Source: Candidatus Zhuqueibacterota bacterium
GTDB lineage: Bacteria; Zhuqueibacterota; Zhuqueibacteria; Residuimicrobiales; Krinioviventaceae
DNA: 64,000 nt
Direction: 5' to 3'
Assembly (NCBI GenBank): GCA_016928775.1
Contig: JAFGKD010000124.1
Location: 1-64,000, forward strand
Below are positions 40,096-51,323 of this stretch, piece after piece. The notes under the pieces are model-generated. The model saw only the letters and a program-made list of their open reading frames with translations, was not told where the DNA came from and searched no databases. A program made the translations under genes and the position numbers. The stretch's first letter is position 1; the number at the start of each line of letters is the position of its first letter.

Positions 40096-41214
40096 ATGTA
40101 CTTGAGCCGTTTGGAGATTCATCGTTTTCGAAATTTGCGGCCGGCGACATTCGAGTTTAGTCCGTTTCGAAATTATGTTTTTGGTGACAATGCCCAGGGT
40201 AAGACAAATCTTATCGAGGCTATTTACCTCCTCTGTTTAGCAAAAAGCTTCAGAACAAGAGAAGATGTCGATTTGGTGCCATTCTCGGAGAACGGCTATC
40301 TTGTTGAAGGACGGTTTCTGAGCAATGAATCCATTTCTCACCATGCTGCAATTATGCTCGATGCCCAGCAAGGCAAACAAATAAAGATCGACGGCAAAAG
40401 GCTCAATCAGTTTTCAAAACTTGTTGGACTTTTTCCGATCATTGTGTTGTCGGTTGACGACTATGAAATCACCAGCGGTCCACCCGCTCAACGTCGTCGA
40501 TTCTTTAATATTCTGCTGTCACAATGCTCAAGTCGATATCTTGACGATTTGAAGCGATATGAAAAAGTACTCAAACAACGCAACGTGATGCTGCAGGAAA
40601 GAGTAGCTGGCAGGCGCAATGGTGAGCACATGCTGGACGCGTGGAACACCCAGCTTGTTCAGTTTGGCGCACAATTGATGAGAGCGCGAGCGGCGATCGT
40701 GGATGAGTTAAATTCCCATCTGACGGCATATTATTCGATTCTCACAAATAAAAAATGGTCGCTTCGTGTCGATTATCACCCCAATATCCGTTTTAAAATG
40801 AATGACATCGAAACCCGGTTTGAATCCGCTCTCAACCGCGTCCGTCACAAAGAAAAAAAACAGGCGAAAACCCTGGTTGGACCGCACCGAGATGATTTCA
40901 TTTTCGCCATTAGCGATCATGAGCTACGCAAATTTGGCTCTCGCGGCGAACATAAAAGCGCATTGGTGAGTTTGAAAGCTGCCGAGGCGCAAGTACTGTA
41001 TAAAAGAACCGAAAACCATCCCATCTTGTTATTGGATGACTTGTTTGCCGAGCTGGATCGTGATCGCAGTAGCAAAGTACTTGAACTGTTTGATCCGTCG
41101 AGTCAAGTTTTTGTAACCGGAACTTCGCTTGATTATGCAGGCTTGCGGCCTGCTGAAAGCACAGCACATCAATCCACTTTTATTGTGGACAATGGCAAAA
41201 TAAATCGGGTGTAA
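40096..41214 (+). CDS. recF: DNA replication and repair protein RecF
   Basis: A 372-residue SMC-like ATPase that helps load RecA at gaps. The start is placed at ATG 40096 (MYLSRLEIHRFRNL), the usual RecF beginning; a TTG at 40081 would add five residues. Walker A is GDNAQGKTN, the signature region SRGEHKSALVSLKAAEAQV, and Walker B HPILLLDDLFAELDRDRS. It sits 15 bp after dnaN. Confidence 0.96.
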   Translation: MYLSRLEIHRFRNLRPATFEFSPFRNYVFGDNAQGKTNLIEAIYLLCLAKSFRTREDVDLVPFSENGYLVEGRFLSNESISHHAAIMLDAQQGKQIKIDGKRLNQFSKLVGLFPIIVLSVDDYEITSGPPAQRRRFFNILLSQCSSRYLDDLKRYEKVLKQRNVMLQERVAGRRNGEHMLDAWNTQLVQFGAQLMRARAAIVDELNSHLTAYYSILTNKKWSLRVDYHPNIRFKMNDIETRFESALNRVRHKEKKQAKTLVGPHRDDFIFAISDHELRKFGSRGEHKSALVSLKAAEAQVLYKRTENHPILLLDDLFAELDRDRSSKVLELFDPSSQVFVTGTSLDYAGLRPAESTAHQSTFIVDNGKINRV

Positions 41215-41215
41215 A

Positions 41216-41503
41216 ATGGGACGTCCTCCAAAACATATTGGCGAGACACTGCGAACAGTGATCAAAGACCTTGGATTCGAAAAAAAACTCGCTCAGGTTC
41301 GTCTCGTGCGGCAATGGCCGGAAATTGTTGGCGAGAATATTGCAAATATCTCACAAGCCGAGCGCGTTTATGAAGATATTTTGTATGTCAAAGTAAAAAG
41401 CGCGACGTGGCGAACCGAGTTGCTCTTTCAAAAACGGACGATTATGCAACGAATTGAAAATACAATTGGCAAAAATATCATCACAGATATTCGCTTTCAC
41501 TAA
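41216..41503 (+). CDS. DUF721 protein (DciA-like helicase-associated)
   Basis: A 95-residue protein with the DUF721 pattern: [40 protein letters not shown] and [23 protein letters not shown]721 includes DciA, the DnaB helicase-loading or -handling protein of bacteria lacking DnaC. It starts one base after recF, at the conserved recF-DUF721-gyrB position. Confidence 0.88.
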   Translation: MGRPPKHIGETLRTVIKDLGFEKKLAQVRLVRQWPEIVGENIANISQAERVYEDILYVKVKSATWRTELLFQKRTIMQRIENTIGKNIITDIRFH

Positions 41504-41520
41504 ATTTCGAACAAGAGTAT

Positions 41521-43437
41521 ATGACCAAGCAATCAGATAATTATACCGCCAGTAATATTCAGATTTTGAAAGGTCTGGAAGCGGTACGACAACGACCCGC
41601 CATGTATATCGGTGATGTGTCTTCACGCGGACTGCATCATCTTGTTTATGAGGTTGTTGATAACAGTATCGATGAAGCATTGGCTGGCCATTGCACGGAA
41701 ATTAAAGTCACTATGTGCGCGGATGGCAGCATCATCGTCGAAGATAACGGCCGTGGCATTCCGGTTGATATTCACCCGCGGGAAAAAAAATCAGCTCTCG
41801 AGATCGTGATGACGGTCTTGCACGCCGGCGGCAAATTTGATAAAAAGTCGTACAAAGTGTCCGGTGGGTTGCACGGTGTTGGCATCTCGGTTGTCAACGC
41901 GCTCTCCGAATGGCTGCAGGCGGAAGTGACGCGTGATGGCAAAGTGTGGGGCCAGCGCTATGAACGTGGCGCCCCGACCATGCCAGTCAAAGCTATTGGG
42001 CGGCGCAAGACCACCGGCACAAAAATACAATTCATGCCGGATGGAGAAATCTTCAAAAAGCGAAAATTTAGCTTTGAAATCCTCTCGGAACGTTTGCGAG
42101 AGCTCGCCTTTTTGAATAAAAATTTGAAGATCCTCATTAAAAGCGAAAAGCCAAAAAAGGAACAGATATTCAGATACAAGGGCGGTTTGATCGAATTTGT
42201 TGAATATCTCGATCAAAATCGTGACAGCATCACGAAAAAGCCTTTTTATATTGAAGATGAAAAAGAGGGCGTGCCGGTTGAAATTGCGATGTCTTATACC
42301 GACACTTACAACGAGAACACTTATTCCTATGTCAACAATATTCATACGATCGAGGGTGGCAGTCATCTCATTGGCTTCAAGACCGCGCTGACACGGACGC
42401 TGAATAATTTCGCCATTAAAAACAAACTATTAAAAAGCAACGATGCATCCCTGAGTGGTGACGATGTTCGCGAGGGCATCACCGCGGTGATCAGCATCAA
42501 ACACCCGGCGCCGCAGTTTGAGGGACAAACAAAAACCAAACTGGGCAACAGCGAAGTCCGCGGTATTGTCGAGTCAATTGTCAACGAAGGCCTGATAAAA
42601 GAGCTTGAGAAGAACATGACTCAGGCCCGCAAGATCATTGAAAAATGCAAGCAGGCGTCGCGCTCCCGCGAGGCTGCGCGCAAGGCGCGCGAATTGACGC
42701 GTCGCAAAACGGCCATTGAAAGCGAAGGGCTACCCGGCAAATTGGCGGACTGCTCTCTTCGGGAAGCGGAACGCACCGAGATTTTTATCGTCGAGGGCGA
42801 CTCGGCCGGCGGCAGTGCCAAACAGGGAAGAGACCGTCGCTTTCAAGCCATACTGCCGCTACGGGGGAAAATCCTCAACGTCGAAAAGGCGCGCGTCGAC
42901 AAAATGTTGGCAAATGAAGAAATTCGCACGATTGTCGCTGCCCTTGGCTGCGGTATTGGACGTGATGATTTTGATACGTCCCGCTTGCGATATGATAAAA
43001 TTATTATTATGACCGACGCGGATGTGGACGGCAGCCATATCCGCACACTGTTGCTGACCTTCTTTTTCCGCCATATGCGCGAGCTGATTGATCAAGGTCA
43101 TCTCTACATCGCACAACCGCCGCTGTATCGCTACAAAAAAGGGACACAAGAAATATACCTGTACGACGAAGAAGAGCGCGAAGAGCTCGTAAAAAAACAG
43201 GCCAGGAATGAAAAAGAGAAATTTAATCTGCAGCGCTACAAGGGATTGGGTGAAATGAATCCGGATCAACTGTGGAAAACCACCATGGATCCGGAGAATC
43301 GCACGCTGCTGCAAGTCACGATTGATGAAGCTTTTGAAGCGGACTTGATTTTTTCCAAGTTGATGGGCGACAAGGTTGAACCCCGTCGACAATTCATCGA
43401 AGAGAATGCAAAATATGTCCGCAATCTTGATGTCTAA
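41521..43437 (+). CDS. gyrB: DNA gyrase subunit B
   Basis: A 638-residue ATPase subunit of gyrase. GHKL ATPase motifs [12 protein letters not shown] and [20 protein letters not shown] with [14 protein letters not shown] are intact. The TOPRIM metal site begins at E425-G-D-S-A-G-G, followed by [13 protein letters not shown] and [20 protein letters not shown]. The length without the 170-residue insert of E. coli is typical outside Gammaproteobacteria. gyrA follows after 19 bp. Confidence 0.98.
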   Translation: MTKQSDNYTASNIQILKGLEAVRQRPAMYIGDVSSRGLHHLVYEVVDNSIDEALAGHCTEIKVTMCADGSIIVEDNGRGIPVDIHPREKKSALEIVMTVLHAGGKFDKKSYKVSGGLHGVGISVVNALSEWLQAEVTRDGKVWGQRYERGAPTMPVKAIGRRKTTGTKIQFMPDGEIFKKRKFSFEILSERLRELAFLNKNLKILIKSEKPKKEQIFRYKGGLIEFVEYLDQNRDSITKKPFYIEDEKEGVPVEIAMSYTDTYNENTYSYVNNIHTIEGGSHLIGFKTALTRTLNNFAIKNKLLKSNDASLSGDDVREGITAVISIKHPAPQFEGQTKTKLGNSEVRGIVESIVNEGLIKELEKNMTQARKIIEKCKQASRSREAARKARELTRRKTAIESEGLPGKLADCSLREAERTEIFIVEGDSAGGSAKQGRDRRFQAILPLRGKILNVEKARVDKMLANEEIRTIVAALGCGIGRDDFDTSRLRYDKIIIMTDADVDGSHIRTLLLTFFFRHMRELIDQGHLYIAQPPLYRYKKGTQEIYLYDEEEREELVKKQARNEKEKFNLQRYKGLGEMNPDQLWKTTMDPENRTLLQVTIDEAFEADLIFSKLMGDKVEPRRQFIEENAKYVRNLDV

Positions 43438-43456
43438 GAGGTGAGGTTGACTATAT

Positions 43457-45886
43457 ATGACAAATGGCAACGGCAAAATTATTCCCGTGCTCATTGAAGA
43501 GGAGATGAAAAATTCATACATCGATTATTCGATGTCAGTGATTGTTGCGCGTGCGCTTCCCGATGTGCGAGATGGTTTAAAGCCTGTGCACCGACGTGTC
43601 TTGTACGGCATGCTGGACCTCGGTTTACGCCCGAATCAGGCTTATAAAAAAAGTGCACGAATTGTCGGCGAAGTGCTTGGGAAATACCATCCACACGGTG
43701 ACACGGCAGTTTACGATACCATGGTTCGAATGGCGCAGGATTTCACCATGCGCTACCCACTGGTTGACGGTCAGGGCAATTTCGGCTCGGTGGATGGTGA
43801 TTCGCCGGCGGCGATGCGCTACACCGAAGCGCGTTTGGCCTCGATTGCAGAGGAGGTATTGCGGGATATCGAAAAAGCGACGGTGGACTTTGTTCCCAAT
43901 TTTGATGACTCTTTGAAAGAGCCGTCCGTGCTGCCATCACTGCTTCCCACCCTGTTGGTGAATGGTGCCGCCGGGATTGCCGTTGGTATGGCGACTAATA
44001 TTCCACCGCATAATCTGGGAGAAGTGGTCGATGCCCTCGTTGCCCTCATCGCGCGACCATCGATCAAGCCCGAATCATTGTTCAAATACATCCAGGGTCC
44101 GGATTTCCCGACCGGCGCCATGATCTTGGGGACTGAAGGTATCAAAGACTATTTTAGGAGCGGACGCGGAAAAATAATCGTGCGCGCAAAAGCGCATATT
44201 GAAGAGATGCGCGGTGGCCGCGAACGAATCGTTGTCACCGAGATTCCTTTTCAGGTGAATAAAGCAACCCTGCAAGAAAAAGTCGCCGCCCTCGTTCGCG
44301 AGAAAAAAATCGACGGCATATCCGAAGTTCGCGATGAATCAGACCGGGAAGGTATGCGCATTGTTTTTGAGCTCAGAAAAGAGGTTTCGGCTGACAAAGT
44401 GCTCAAAGATTTATACAAACACACGCAAATGTCCACCACTTTTGGCGTAATTATGTTAGCGCTTGTCGACGGACAGCCAAAAGTTTTGGCTTTAAGAGAT
44501 GTATTGTTAGAGTTCCTCAAGTTCCGACACGATGTTGTGCTGCGTCGGACAAAGTTTGAACTCGACAAAGCCGAAAAGCGCGCCCACATCCTCGAGGGCT
44601 ATATCATTGCGCTGGATAATATCGATGAAGTCATTGCAATCATTAAAAAGTCGCGTACCGTTGATACGGCACGCGCCAATTTGCGCAAACGATTCAAGCT
44701 GTCGGAGATTCAAGCGCAAGCGATCCTCGATATGCGCTTGCAGCGGCTCACCGGCCTGGAGCGAAAAAAAATTGAGCAGGAATATCGCGAACTCTTGCAA
44801 CTTATAGAGCGACTCAAAGCCATACTCGGGAGCCGGGCGCTGCGAATGCAGGTTGTCAAAGATGAATTGCTCGAACTCAAGGAGAAATATGGCGATCCTC
44901 GCCGCACGCAAATTATCGGCAAAAAATTAAAGACGTCCAATTTAAAGGATTTGATGCGCGAGGAGGATTTTATTGTCACGTTATCACAGCAAAACTTGAT
45001 CAAAAGATTTTCATTATCTGATTTTGAAAATGACAAATCGTTGATTAAACCGCGCAGCCAAAAGGATTTTCCTCGCTATTCGATGGTATCGTCGAACAGT
45101 CATTTTCTCCTCTTTTTCACCAACAAGGGACTGTGTTACCCGCTGCGAACCAGCTTTGTACCCGCCGTAAACGGCAATTCCGAAGGCACACTTTTGAACC
45201 GATTGATCAGTCTGAAAAAAGATGAAATTATCGTCAACATGATCACAGTACCAAGATTTGAAGATAACCAGTACATCATGTTTGGAACGCGCGAAGGACA
45301 AGTTAAACGAATCCTGCTTTCCGCCCTTTCCAAACCAAAAGAAGGTGGTTTGGAGGTCATGTCTTTGAAGGGGAACGATCATGTCGTTGATGTATTCCTC
45401 ACTGACGGTCAACGACAAGTTATCATTGGCACGGCGCACGGCATGGCGATTCGTTTTTCAGAACAAGATGTGCGCGATATGGGCCTCGGTGCCGGTGGCG
45501 TACGCGGTGTCTTGCTTGGCAAGGAAGACACTGTGATCTCGATGATCCCGCTAACAAAGAAAAAATCTACGATATTCACCGTTACCACGCTCGGATTTGC
45601 CAAACGCAGTTCATTATCCGATTACAGCACCATAAAAAGGGGTGGTAAAGGTATTATCACCTTTAAATTAACCGACAAAGTTGGCACTTTAGCCGGCTTG
45701 CTTGAAGTCGATGACAAAGAGATGATTCTTTTCCTCACCAAGAAGGGCAAGGTTAAACGGGTTCGCACCAAATCGGTCAAGGTGATGGGACGCGCGACCC
45801 AGGGCTCACCTTTGCTCGCGCTGGCTCATGGTGATGCCGTGGCAAAAGTTTTCCCCAGACCGCCGGAATCCTTTAAAAAAGCATGA
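43457..45886 (+). CDS. gyrA: DNA gyrase subunit A
   Basis: An 809-residue cleavage and wrapping subunit. The catalytic tyrosine is Y122 in [10 protein letters not shown], the same number as in E. coli. The quinolone-resistance region reads [10 protein letters not shown], with Thr83 and Asp87; Thr at 83 is a natural variant in many bacteria. The C-terminal pinwheel carries a GyrA-box variant IKRGGKGI, which separates it from topoisomerase IV ParC. The ribosome binding site is AGGTGAGG. The stop is only 10 bp from the end of the convergent gene. Confidence 0.98.
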   Translation: MTNGNGKIIPVLIEEEMKNSYIDYSMSVIVARALPDVRDGLKPVHRRVLYGMLDLGLRPNQAYKKSARIVGEVLGKYHPHGDTAVYDTMVRMAQDFTMRYPLVDGQGNFGSVDGDSPAAMRYTEARLASIAEEVLRDIEKATVDFVPNFDDSLKEPSVLPSLLPTLLVNGAAGIAVGMATNIPPHNLGEVVDALVALIARPSIKPESLFKYIQGPDFPTGAMILGTEGIKDYFRSGRGKIIVRAKAHIEEMRGGRERIVVTEIPFQVNKATLQEKVAALVREKKIDGISEVRDESDREGMRIVFELRKEVSADKVLKDLYKHTQMSTTFGVIMLALVDGQPKVLALRDVLLEFLKFRHDVVLRRTKFELDKAEKRAHILEGYIIALDNIDEVIAIIKKSRTVDTARANLRKRFKLSEIQAQAILDMRLQRLTGLERKKIEQEYRELLQLIERLKAILGSRALRMQVVKDELLELKEKYGDPRRTQIIGKKLKTSNLKDLMREEDFIVTLSQQNLIKRFSLSDFENDKSLIKPRSQKDFPRYSMVSSNSHFLLFFTNKGLCYPLRTSFVPAVNGNSEGTLLNRLISLKKDEIIVNMITVPRFEDNQYIMFGTREGQVKRILLSALSKPKEGGLEVMSLKGNDHVVDVFLTDGQRQVIIGTAHGMAIRFSEQDVRDMGLGAGGVRGVLLGKEDTVISMIPLTKKKSTIFTVTTLGFAKRSSLSDYSTIKRGGKGIITFKLTDKVGTLAGLLEVDDKEMILFLTKKGKVKRVRTKSVKVMGRATQGSPLLALAHGDAVAKVFPRPPESFKKA

Positions 45887-45896
45887 TACATGCTGA

Positions 45897-48593
45897 TTAA
45901 AATTCAAATCCCGCTGAAAAATAAAATTGTCGTTGTCCCCGGTTTGTATGTCCATAGGCAAAACTAAAAGGCCCGACCGGAGTTTTGAAGGAAATCGCGG
46001 CGCCATAACCACTTGTAAAATCATTGGCTCTGATTTCCTCCATTTTTGCCCACATGGCACCGAGGTCATAGCGTGCGGAAAGATAGGTGTTAAACATCCA
46101 AATGTTCGGCAGCAGGAGTCGATATTCCAGGCTGGTCAGAATCATATGTTTCCCCCAAATCTGCCCTTCTCTCCATCCATAAAACGAGTCCTGGCCACCC
46201 AGGCGAAATTGTTCGGAATAAGGGGTTGATGTCTCGGAAGTACCCCAAATGAGTTTTGGACAAAATGTGTGCCGATTCCAATAGGTTGTATAAGTCGCGA
46301 GTTGGTTCATCACTTTATAAAATGATGCATCCGCTCCCAGAACAAGTCCTGATGAAATTTCATAAAAGAAAATGTGGTATTTCCCACTAGCAGGAAAAGG
46401 TACTTCATCCCGAGTATCGATGATCGTTTTCATGCCAAAGGTATTGATGTTCAAGCTACCGGTGTCATAGCCGTAGCCCGATACCGAATAAAGATCTATC
46501 TTTTCGAATCTCAAGTGGCCTGACAGCGTGCCGAACCGGCCAATTTGCTGGCCAATATCGATATTGAGACCAGTGGCATGCCGGACGTATTGACCTGTGC
46601 GTTCCAGGTTTGTATAGGCAAAATGATCTGACTCAAAGTGATGCAGATTAAAGCGACTCGTGAGATAGGATTTGAAGATACGATCAGCACGATATTCGAC
46701 AAATGTTTTGAAATCGCGTCCGCCATATTGCAGGTGTAAAGACAAATCGTTTCCAGTACCCCAGATATTTTCGTCGGCAAATTCTGCAAAAATCCTGGCT
46801 GTACGTTCCGAATCATAGCGTGCACCGATTCGGACAACATGCGATGGCTTTTCAATAAAATGTAAATATATATCATGATAAATTGACTCGCTCGAGATGA
46901 TTAAATTCACCGCGCTGAACAGATCGGTTGCATAAATGTTTTTAATGCCATTCTGGGCTCGATCAAATCGAAAGAGATCGCCTTTTTTTATGTCAAATTC
47001 ACGCGAAATAACAAACGGTTGCGTTTTCTGCAAGCCCGATAAATTGATATTTTTGACAAGTCCCTCGAATATGTACACGTGCGCAGAGTGATCATACGGA
47101 TTAAAGTTTATTTTTTCAATCTTGGCCAATGACAAGCCACGCGTTCGATACATCTTTAAAATCCGCTCGACAGCTAACTGAATTTTATGGTGATTTATCG
47201 GCTGATTCAGCAAATGCGAAAAATGTTGACGCAAAGAATCGTCGGGTATTTGTGAGTTCCCATAAAAAACAATCGAATTCAGTTCCGGATTAAAATCAAT
47301 ATCAAAAGAAAGGATGGATTTCTCATCCGCTTGATAAATTTTTGCTGCAACATTATCAACCTGACCGGAACTATAAATGTTTTTCAAAATCGTTCTAATA
47401 TCACACGACGAGAATTTTTTTTGTTGCATATTGATAAAACGAGCAAGTTCATCACGGTTGGCACCGGACACAGTGATCTGATCAATTCGAAAAGACTCGG
47501 CTGATGACTCTTTATTTTCAACGTCCTGGAGGATGTCTTTTATTTTTGTTATCTGAAGCTGCGTGCGCCGAATACCCTCCTTGTACAGGAAATCGAGAGC
47601 GGCAAAATTGGTCGAGACGATGCGCAAATCGTCGAAACATATGGCCACATCTGCTGAATCGAGTTGCGATTTATCTTTCTCCTGCTGCATGATGGTGGTG
47701 ATCTGATCCGCAATTTCCCAGGGGGCGGCAATTTTGTCCGGCGAGCGTAGTGGAGAAGTTGTATCCACCGCAATAACGACGTCGACACCCGATTTTTTCG
47801 TTTCAACAACCGGGATGTTATCAACAACGCCGCCATCAACGAGAGAATAGTTTTTGTATTCAACGGGACTAAAAAGCAAAGGTATACCCACTGTTGCGCG
47901 CATGGCTTGTGCCAGATCACCTTGAGTCAAGACAATTTTTTCGCCGGTGAGTATATCCGTTGATATAATTTTGAGTGGTATTTTCAGTTGATCAAAATGG
48001 CTTGCATGATAATAGGCATTGAGGATGAGTTCCGTAAATGTTGTGTACAATTTTTGTCCCGGGCTATAGGCTTCCGGGACGACCGGTTTGAAAAAATCCA
48101 TACGAAATTGTAGCAGCGCTCGGCCCCGCTTTTCTTTTTCCCCTAAAAATAAAGTGGATCGTTGCGGAGCGTCAGAGATAACGGCGCTCCACTCTGTTGA
48201 TCTCGCGAGATCAATGATTTCATCCGGTGAATAGCCAGCGGCGTACAATCCGCCTATGACGCCGCCAATACTGCTGCCTACTATCACATCAATGGGGATA
48301 TTTTCTTCTTCCAAAACTTTGAGCACGCCAACCTGGGCGATGCCGCGAATGCCGCCACCGCTTAATGTTAATCCAACACGCGGTCGCTTGAGCTTTTTTT
48401 TCGGGACAATCGACCGCAACGAGCGTCCCTCTGACTCAAATGACAAATTAAATTCTTTGACGATCTCGTCCGGCTTTGCGGTCGCTGCACTTGTACAAAC
48501 GTGGAACAGTATAAAAAGAATAAAAAAATATCGAATATATTTTGAATAATTTTGCGTTATATCAGACCTCTCGAATGGGTGGTATTTGAACAA
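45897..48593 (-). CDS. Patatin-like phospholipase fused to POTRA/BamA-type outer-membrane barrel (type Vd-like)
   Basis: An 898-residue outer-membrane protein. A signal-like helix (about 20-39) precedes a patatin domain with oxyanion loop GGGIRG (79-84), nucleophile S108 in GSSIGG and catalytic D253 in LVDGGVVDNIP, so the lipase dyad is complete. POTRA-like repeats follow (ITVSGANRDELARFINMQ and VKNINLSGLQKTQPFVISRE) and then a 16-strand-type barrel ending in PFSFAYGHTNRGQRQFYFSA with terminal Phe. This is the PlpD-like layout of type Vd autotransporters. The start is uncertain: TTG at 48593 has no ribosome binding site and no ATG lies near the signal. Confidence 0.85.
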   Translation of the reverse strand: MFKYHPFERSDITQNYSKYIRYFFILFILFHVCTSAATAKPDEIVKEFNLSFESEGRSLRSIVPKKKLKRPRVGLTLSGGGIRGIAQVGVLKVLEEENIPIDVIVGSSIGGVIGGLYAAGYSPDEIIDLARSTEWSAVISDAPQRSTLFLGEKEKRGRALLQFRMDFFKPVVPEAYSPGQKLYTTFTELILNAYYHASHFDQLKIPLKIISTDILTGEKIVLTQGDLAQAMRATVGIPLLFSPVEYKNYSLVDGGVVDNIPVVETKKSGVDVVIAVDTTSPLRSPDKIAAPWEIADQITTIMQQEKDKSQLDSADVAICFDDLRIVSTNFAALDFLYKEGIRRTQLQITKIKDILQDVENKESSAESFRIDQITVSGANRDELARFINMQQKKFSSCDIRTILKNIYSSGQVDNVAAKIYQADEKSILSFDIDFNPELNSIVFYGNSQIPDDSLRQHFSHLLNQPINHHKIQLAVERILKMYRTRGLSLAKIEKINFNPYDHSAHVYIFEGLVKNINLSGLQKTQPFVISREFDIKKGDLFRFDRAQNGIKNIYATDLFSAVNLIISSESIYHDIYLHFIEKPSHVVRIGARYDSERTARIFAEFADENIWGTGNDLSLHLQYGGRDFKTFVEYRADRIFKSYLTSRFNLHHFESDHFAYTNLERTGQYVRHATGLNIDIGQQIGRFGTLSGHLRFEKIDLYSVSGYGYDTGSLNINTFGMKTIIDTRDEVPFPASGKYHIFFYEISSGLVLGADASFYKVMNQLATYTTYWNRHTFCPKLIWGTSETSTPYSEQFRLGGQDSFYGWREGQIWGKHMILTSLEYRLLLPNIWMFNTYLSARYDLGAMWAKMEEIRANDFTSGYGAAISFKTPVGPFSFAYGHTNRGQRQFYFSAGFEF

Positions 48594-48711
48594 AAATTAC
48601 CAAAGGGTCATCAGAAAAGCAAGATCAATTCGCAATATCATGTAAAACTCGGTCATGAGCGATCGTACTGCTTCCCCTGGGGGTGCAGGCATTTCGGCAA
48701 AAGCAGAGTGA

Positions 48712-48975
48712 TCAGTTGGGGGTAATATTTAAGATCAGGGCGGGCAATTTCTCCGTCGTAATTAATATGGACATGTTGTCAGTATCAAAACACATGGCCT
48801 CTGCCTGCTCCAATGCGGGGTGTTCTATGAGTACCCTCTCCGAATTGAGCGAGTTGATTATTGGCTTGTCCGGTTGATGCGGATAAAGGAATACACGTCG
48901 ATAGCTCAAAACCGAGAGCATTGAATAATCCGATAAAATATCTTTCACATCACCATTTTTCATCACTGTGCCACT
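48712..48975 (-). pseudogene. Truncated beta-propeller-like C-terminal remnant
   Basis: A frame of about 85 residues ending at 48712 with no proper start. It reads DYSMLSVLSYRRVFLYPHQP followed by LEQAEAMCFDTDNMSILITT, close in pattern to the last blade of esterase-like phytase or YncE-type proteins ('...DGRxLxVxTYRxxxxY ... QxEAIxxxxDGxxIxITSE...'). The domain would be several hundred residues, but psiE ends 18 bp upstream, so the rest has been lost. The remaining 120 bp up to 48593 holds nothing I can identify. Confidence 0.35.
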
Positions 48976-48992
48976 GATTTTGGCCGCACATT

Positions 48993-49499
48993 TTAAAAAT
49001 CTTTATTACCTTTAATCATTTCATAAGAAGGGGAAATGGTATCGGTTTTCGACGGAGATTGTTCAGCGTCCTCCTTTTTTTCGTGCGCCCGTTTGACAAG
49101 ATAGAAGCCCACAGATAAAGCCAAAATAACCGCCCCCATACCATATAAGGTTTCCGGCGTGGTCTGTTTGTAGTCAAGAATAATGATTTTGCGCGCAATG
49201 GCGATCATGGCTACAACAACAACGACCTCAAGATGGAATCTGTGCTCGAGATAAGCTCTGATCGTGGCAAGCAACTCGAGTGCAATCAGCACCATAAGGA
49301 AAAATCCAAGCACTTCGAGCAAGTCCTGTAAACCGAACATAAACTTTGGCGGACTCATAAATTCATGATACATGATGATCGCGAGCTCTATAGCTGAAAT
49401 AGCGACTGTGATGAGCATCAGCAACAATAGCACAATCACAACAGCGGTTTCCACCTTTTTGGTCAAATCAAGCATATAGCGCCTCAGGTTATTTGACAT
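48993..49499 (-). CDS. PsiE-like phosphate-starvation-inducible membrane protein
   Basis: A 168-residue protein with four membrane helices (about 17-41, 60-84, 93-107 and 115-138) and a charged, Pro-containing tail of 30 residues. The pattern matches the PsiE family (DUF for phosphate-starvation-inducible E proteins): FMFGLQDLLEVLGFFLMVLI, LIALELLATIRAYLEHR and VVVVVAMIAIARKIIILDYK. Function is unknown in all hosts. The leader contains a terminator-like hairpin only 22 bp before the start, and the ribosome binding site is poor. Confidence 0.8.
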   Translation of the reverse strand: MSNNLRRYMLDLTKKVETAVVIVLLLLMLITVAISAIELAIIMYHEFMSPPKFMFGLQDLLEVLGFFLMVLIALELLATIRAYLEHRFHLEVVVVVAMIAIARKIIILDYKQTTPETLYGMGAVILALSVGFYLVKRAHEKKEDAEQSPSKTDTISPSYEMIKGNKDF

Positions 49500-49520
49500 A
49501 ACAACTCTGGTAAATTAAAA

Positions 49521-49549
49521 AAGCGTCGATAAAAAAGCAACCGACGCTT
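49521..49549 (-). promoter_or_regulatory. Terminator-like hairpin in the psiE leader (possible attenuator)
   Basis: On the minus strand AAGCGTCG, a 13-base loop, CGACGCTT followed by TTTTAATT, an intrinsic-terminator shape whose U-tract ends about 17 bases before the psiE ATG. No minus-strand gene ends upstream of it; the next gene there is the divergent sulfatase. A regulated attenuator is a reasonable reading. Confidence 0.5.
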
Positions 49550-49624
49550 CATCTTTTTGTGATAAATTATCTCGTCAACGAGAACAAAACAGCTCGGCAA
49601 TTTCGTTTATTCCCAAAGTTTTCC

Positions 49625-49653
49625 TTGAAATAGTGTCGACATATTTTTACTAT
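49625..49653 (+). promoter_or_regulatory. Candidate promoter of sulfatase gene 1
   Basis: TTGAAA (49625-49630), 17-base spacer, TACTAT (49648-49653). An overlapping TATAAT at 49653-49658 is a better -10 but the spacing is 22. Start codon at 49702. Confidence 0.35.
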
Positions 49654-49701
49654 ATAATATTGTGTTTATTCCACCTTCTTACCCAACAAAGGAGACCTCA
49701 C

Positions 49702-51270
49702 ATGACTGCCAATCACATCAACCGCCGACAATTTTTAAGGAGCGCGGCAATAGGATCCGCTGCTTTTATGATGTCAGTGAATTTCTCATGTGCATCGCAA
49801 AAAAAGCGGCCAAATATTTTGTTCATCTTTGCGGATGACCACGCCTATCAGGCCATCAGCGCTTATGGCTCAAATCGTAACAAGACGCCAAATATCGACC
49901 GCCTTGCCAACGAAGGTATTTTGTTCACGAACTGTTGCGTCACCAATTCTATTTGTGCGCCATCACGTGCGGTCATTCAAACCGGCAAGCACAGTCATTT
50001 GAATGGCGTCTATGACAACAGACAGGAGTTTGACACCTCCCAGCAAACCTTCCCCAAGCTGATGAAGAGCGCAGGATATGAAACCGCCATGATCGGCAAG
50101 TGGCATCTGAAGGCCGAACCCAGCTATTTTGATTACTGGGAAGTGCTACCCGGGCAGGGTCACTATTACAATCCTGATTTCCGCACAGTGAACGGGATGG
50201 TTCGAGAAGAAGGATATGTGACAGATATTATCACTGACAAGGCGCTGAACTGGCTACAAACCAAACGCGATCCGGAAAAGCCGTTTATGTTGATGTTACA
50301 ACATAAAGCGCCACACCGCGAGTGGTTGCCCAATTTAAAAGACATCAATTTATACGACGATATCGAGATGCCAGAACCGCAAACATTGTTTGATGACTAC
50401 TCGGGTCGCGGCACAGCGGCCACCATGCAAGAAATGGAGATTGATCGGCACATGAGCTTGAACACCGATTTAAAGGTGTGGAATTATGATGACCCAACAG
50501 CCAGAGAGAGCCACTTTATCAAGCGAATGACACCACGGCAACTCGAGCAGTGGCGAGCAGGCTATGAACAAAAGAATTTGTCTTTTCAGGCTGCCGAACC
50601 GCAGGGTAATGAGCTGGTGCGCTGGAAATACCAGCGTTATATCAAAGACTATTTGCGCTGCATTCATTCCATTGATGAAAATGTTGGCCGGGTATTGGCA
50701 TATCTCGATGAATCAGGTCTGGCCAAAAATACCGTTGTTGTTTATTCATCCGACCAGGGTTTCTACCTTGGCGAGCACGGCTGGTTCGATAAACGATGGA
50801 TGTACGAAGAATCCTTTAAAACGCCGTTCATTGCGCGCTGGCCCGGCGTGATCCAATCCGGCTCAACGAGTGACGCGCTCGTTTCCAACCTCGATTTCCC
50901 CGAAACTTTTCTCGATATTGCCGGTGTGCCGATCCCGGAAGATATGCAAGGAGTCAGTTTAAAACCCATACTTAAAGGCAAACAACCGACTAACTGGCGT
51001 CAGAGTCTCTATTATCATTATTATGAGTATCCGGCAGTACACATGGTCAATAAACACGAGGGTGTCTACGACGGCCGTTACAAATTAATGCATTTTTACG
51101 AGCTCGATGAATGGGAATTGTACGATCTGCAGAACGATCCGCAGGAATTGTCAAGTCTCTATGACGATCCGGCGTATGCGGCTGAAGTGACGCGGCTAAA
51201 GGCAGAGTTAAACAAGCTGAAAAAGCAGTACAAGGTGCCGGAAGAACGGACGTATGAGTACGGCAAGTGA
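49702..51270 (+). CDS. Type I sulfatase (formylglycine-dependent), Tat-exported
   Basis: A 522-residue arylsulfatase-family hydrolase. The start is ATG 49702, with AAAGGAG upstream; the open frame to 49633 is ignored. [16 protein letters not shown] is a Tat signal, and C30 in NFSC could be a lipidated Cys. D45-D46 (FADDHAY) bind Ca2+, and C85 in C-A-P-S-R is the residue converted to formylglycine. Other catalytic blocks are [18 protein letters not shown] and [20 protein letters not shown]. The substrate cannot be told from sequence; size and motifs fit S1-family sulfatases active on sulfated polysaccharides or choline-sulfate-like esters. The next gene is a DUF6807 lipoprotein. Confidence 0.93.
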   Translation: MTANHINRRQFLRSAAIGSAAFMMSVNFSCASQKKRPNILFIFADDHAYQAISAYGSNRNKTPNIDRLANEGILFTNCCVTNSICAPSRAVIQTGKHSHLNGVYDNRQEFDTSQQTFPKLMKSAGYETAMIGKWHLKAEPSYFDYWEVLPGQGHYYNPDFRTVNGMVREEGYVTDIITDKALNWLQTKRDPEKPFMLMLQHKAPHREWLPNLKDINLYDDIEMPEPQTLFDDYSGRGTAATMQEMEIDRHMSLNTDLKVWNYDDPTARESHFIKRMTPRQLEQWRAGYEQKNLSFQAAEPQGNELVRWKYQRYIKDYLRCIHSIDENVGRVLAYLDESGLAKNTVVVYSSDQGFYLGEHGWFDKRWMYEESFKTPFIARWPGVIQSGSTSDALVSNLDFPETFLDIAGVPIPEDMQGVSLKPILKGKQPTNWRQSLYYHYYEYPAVHMVNKHEGVYDGRYKLMHFYELDEWELYDLQNDPQELSSLYDDPAYAAEVTRLKAELNKLKKQYKVPEERTYEYGK

Positions 51271-51323
51271 TATGCATCATATAGCAGAGAATACATACTG
51301 ACGCTTCAAGCAGTGAGGTATCT

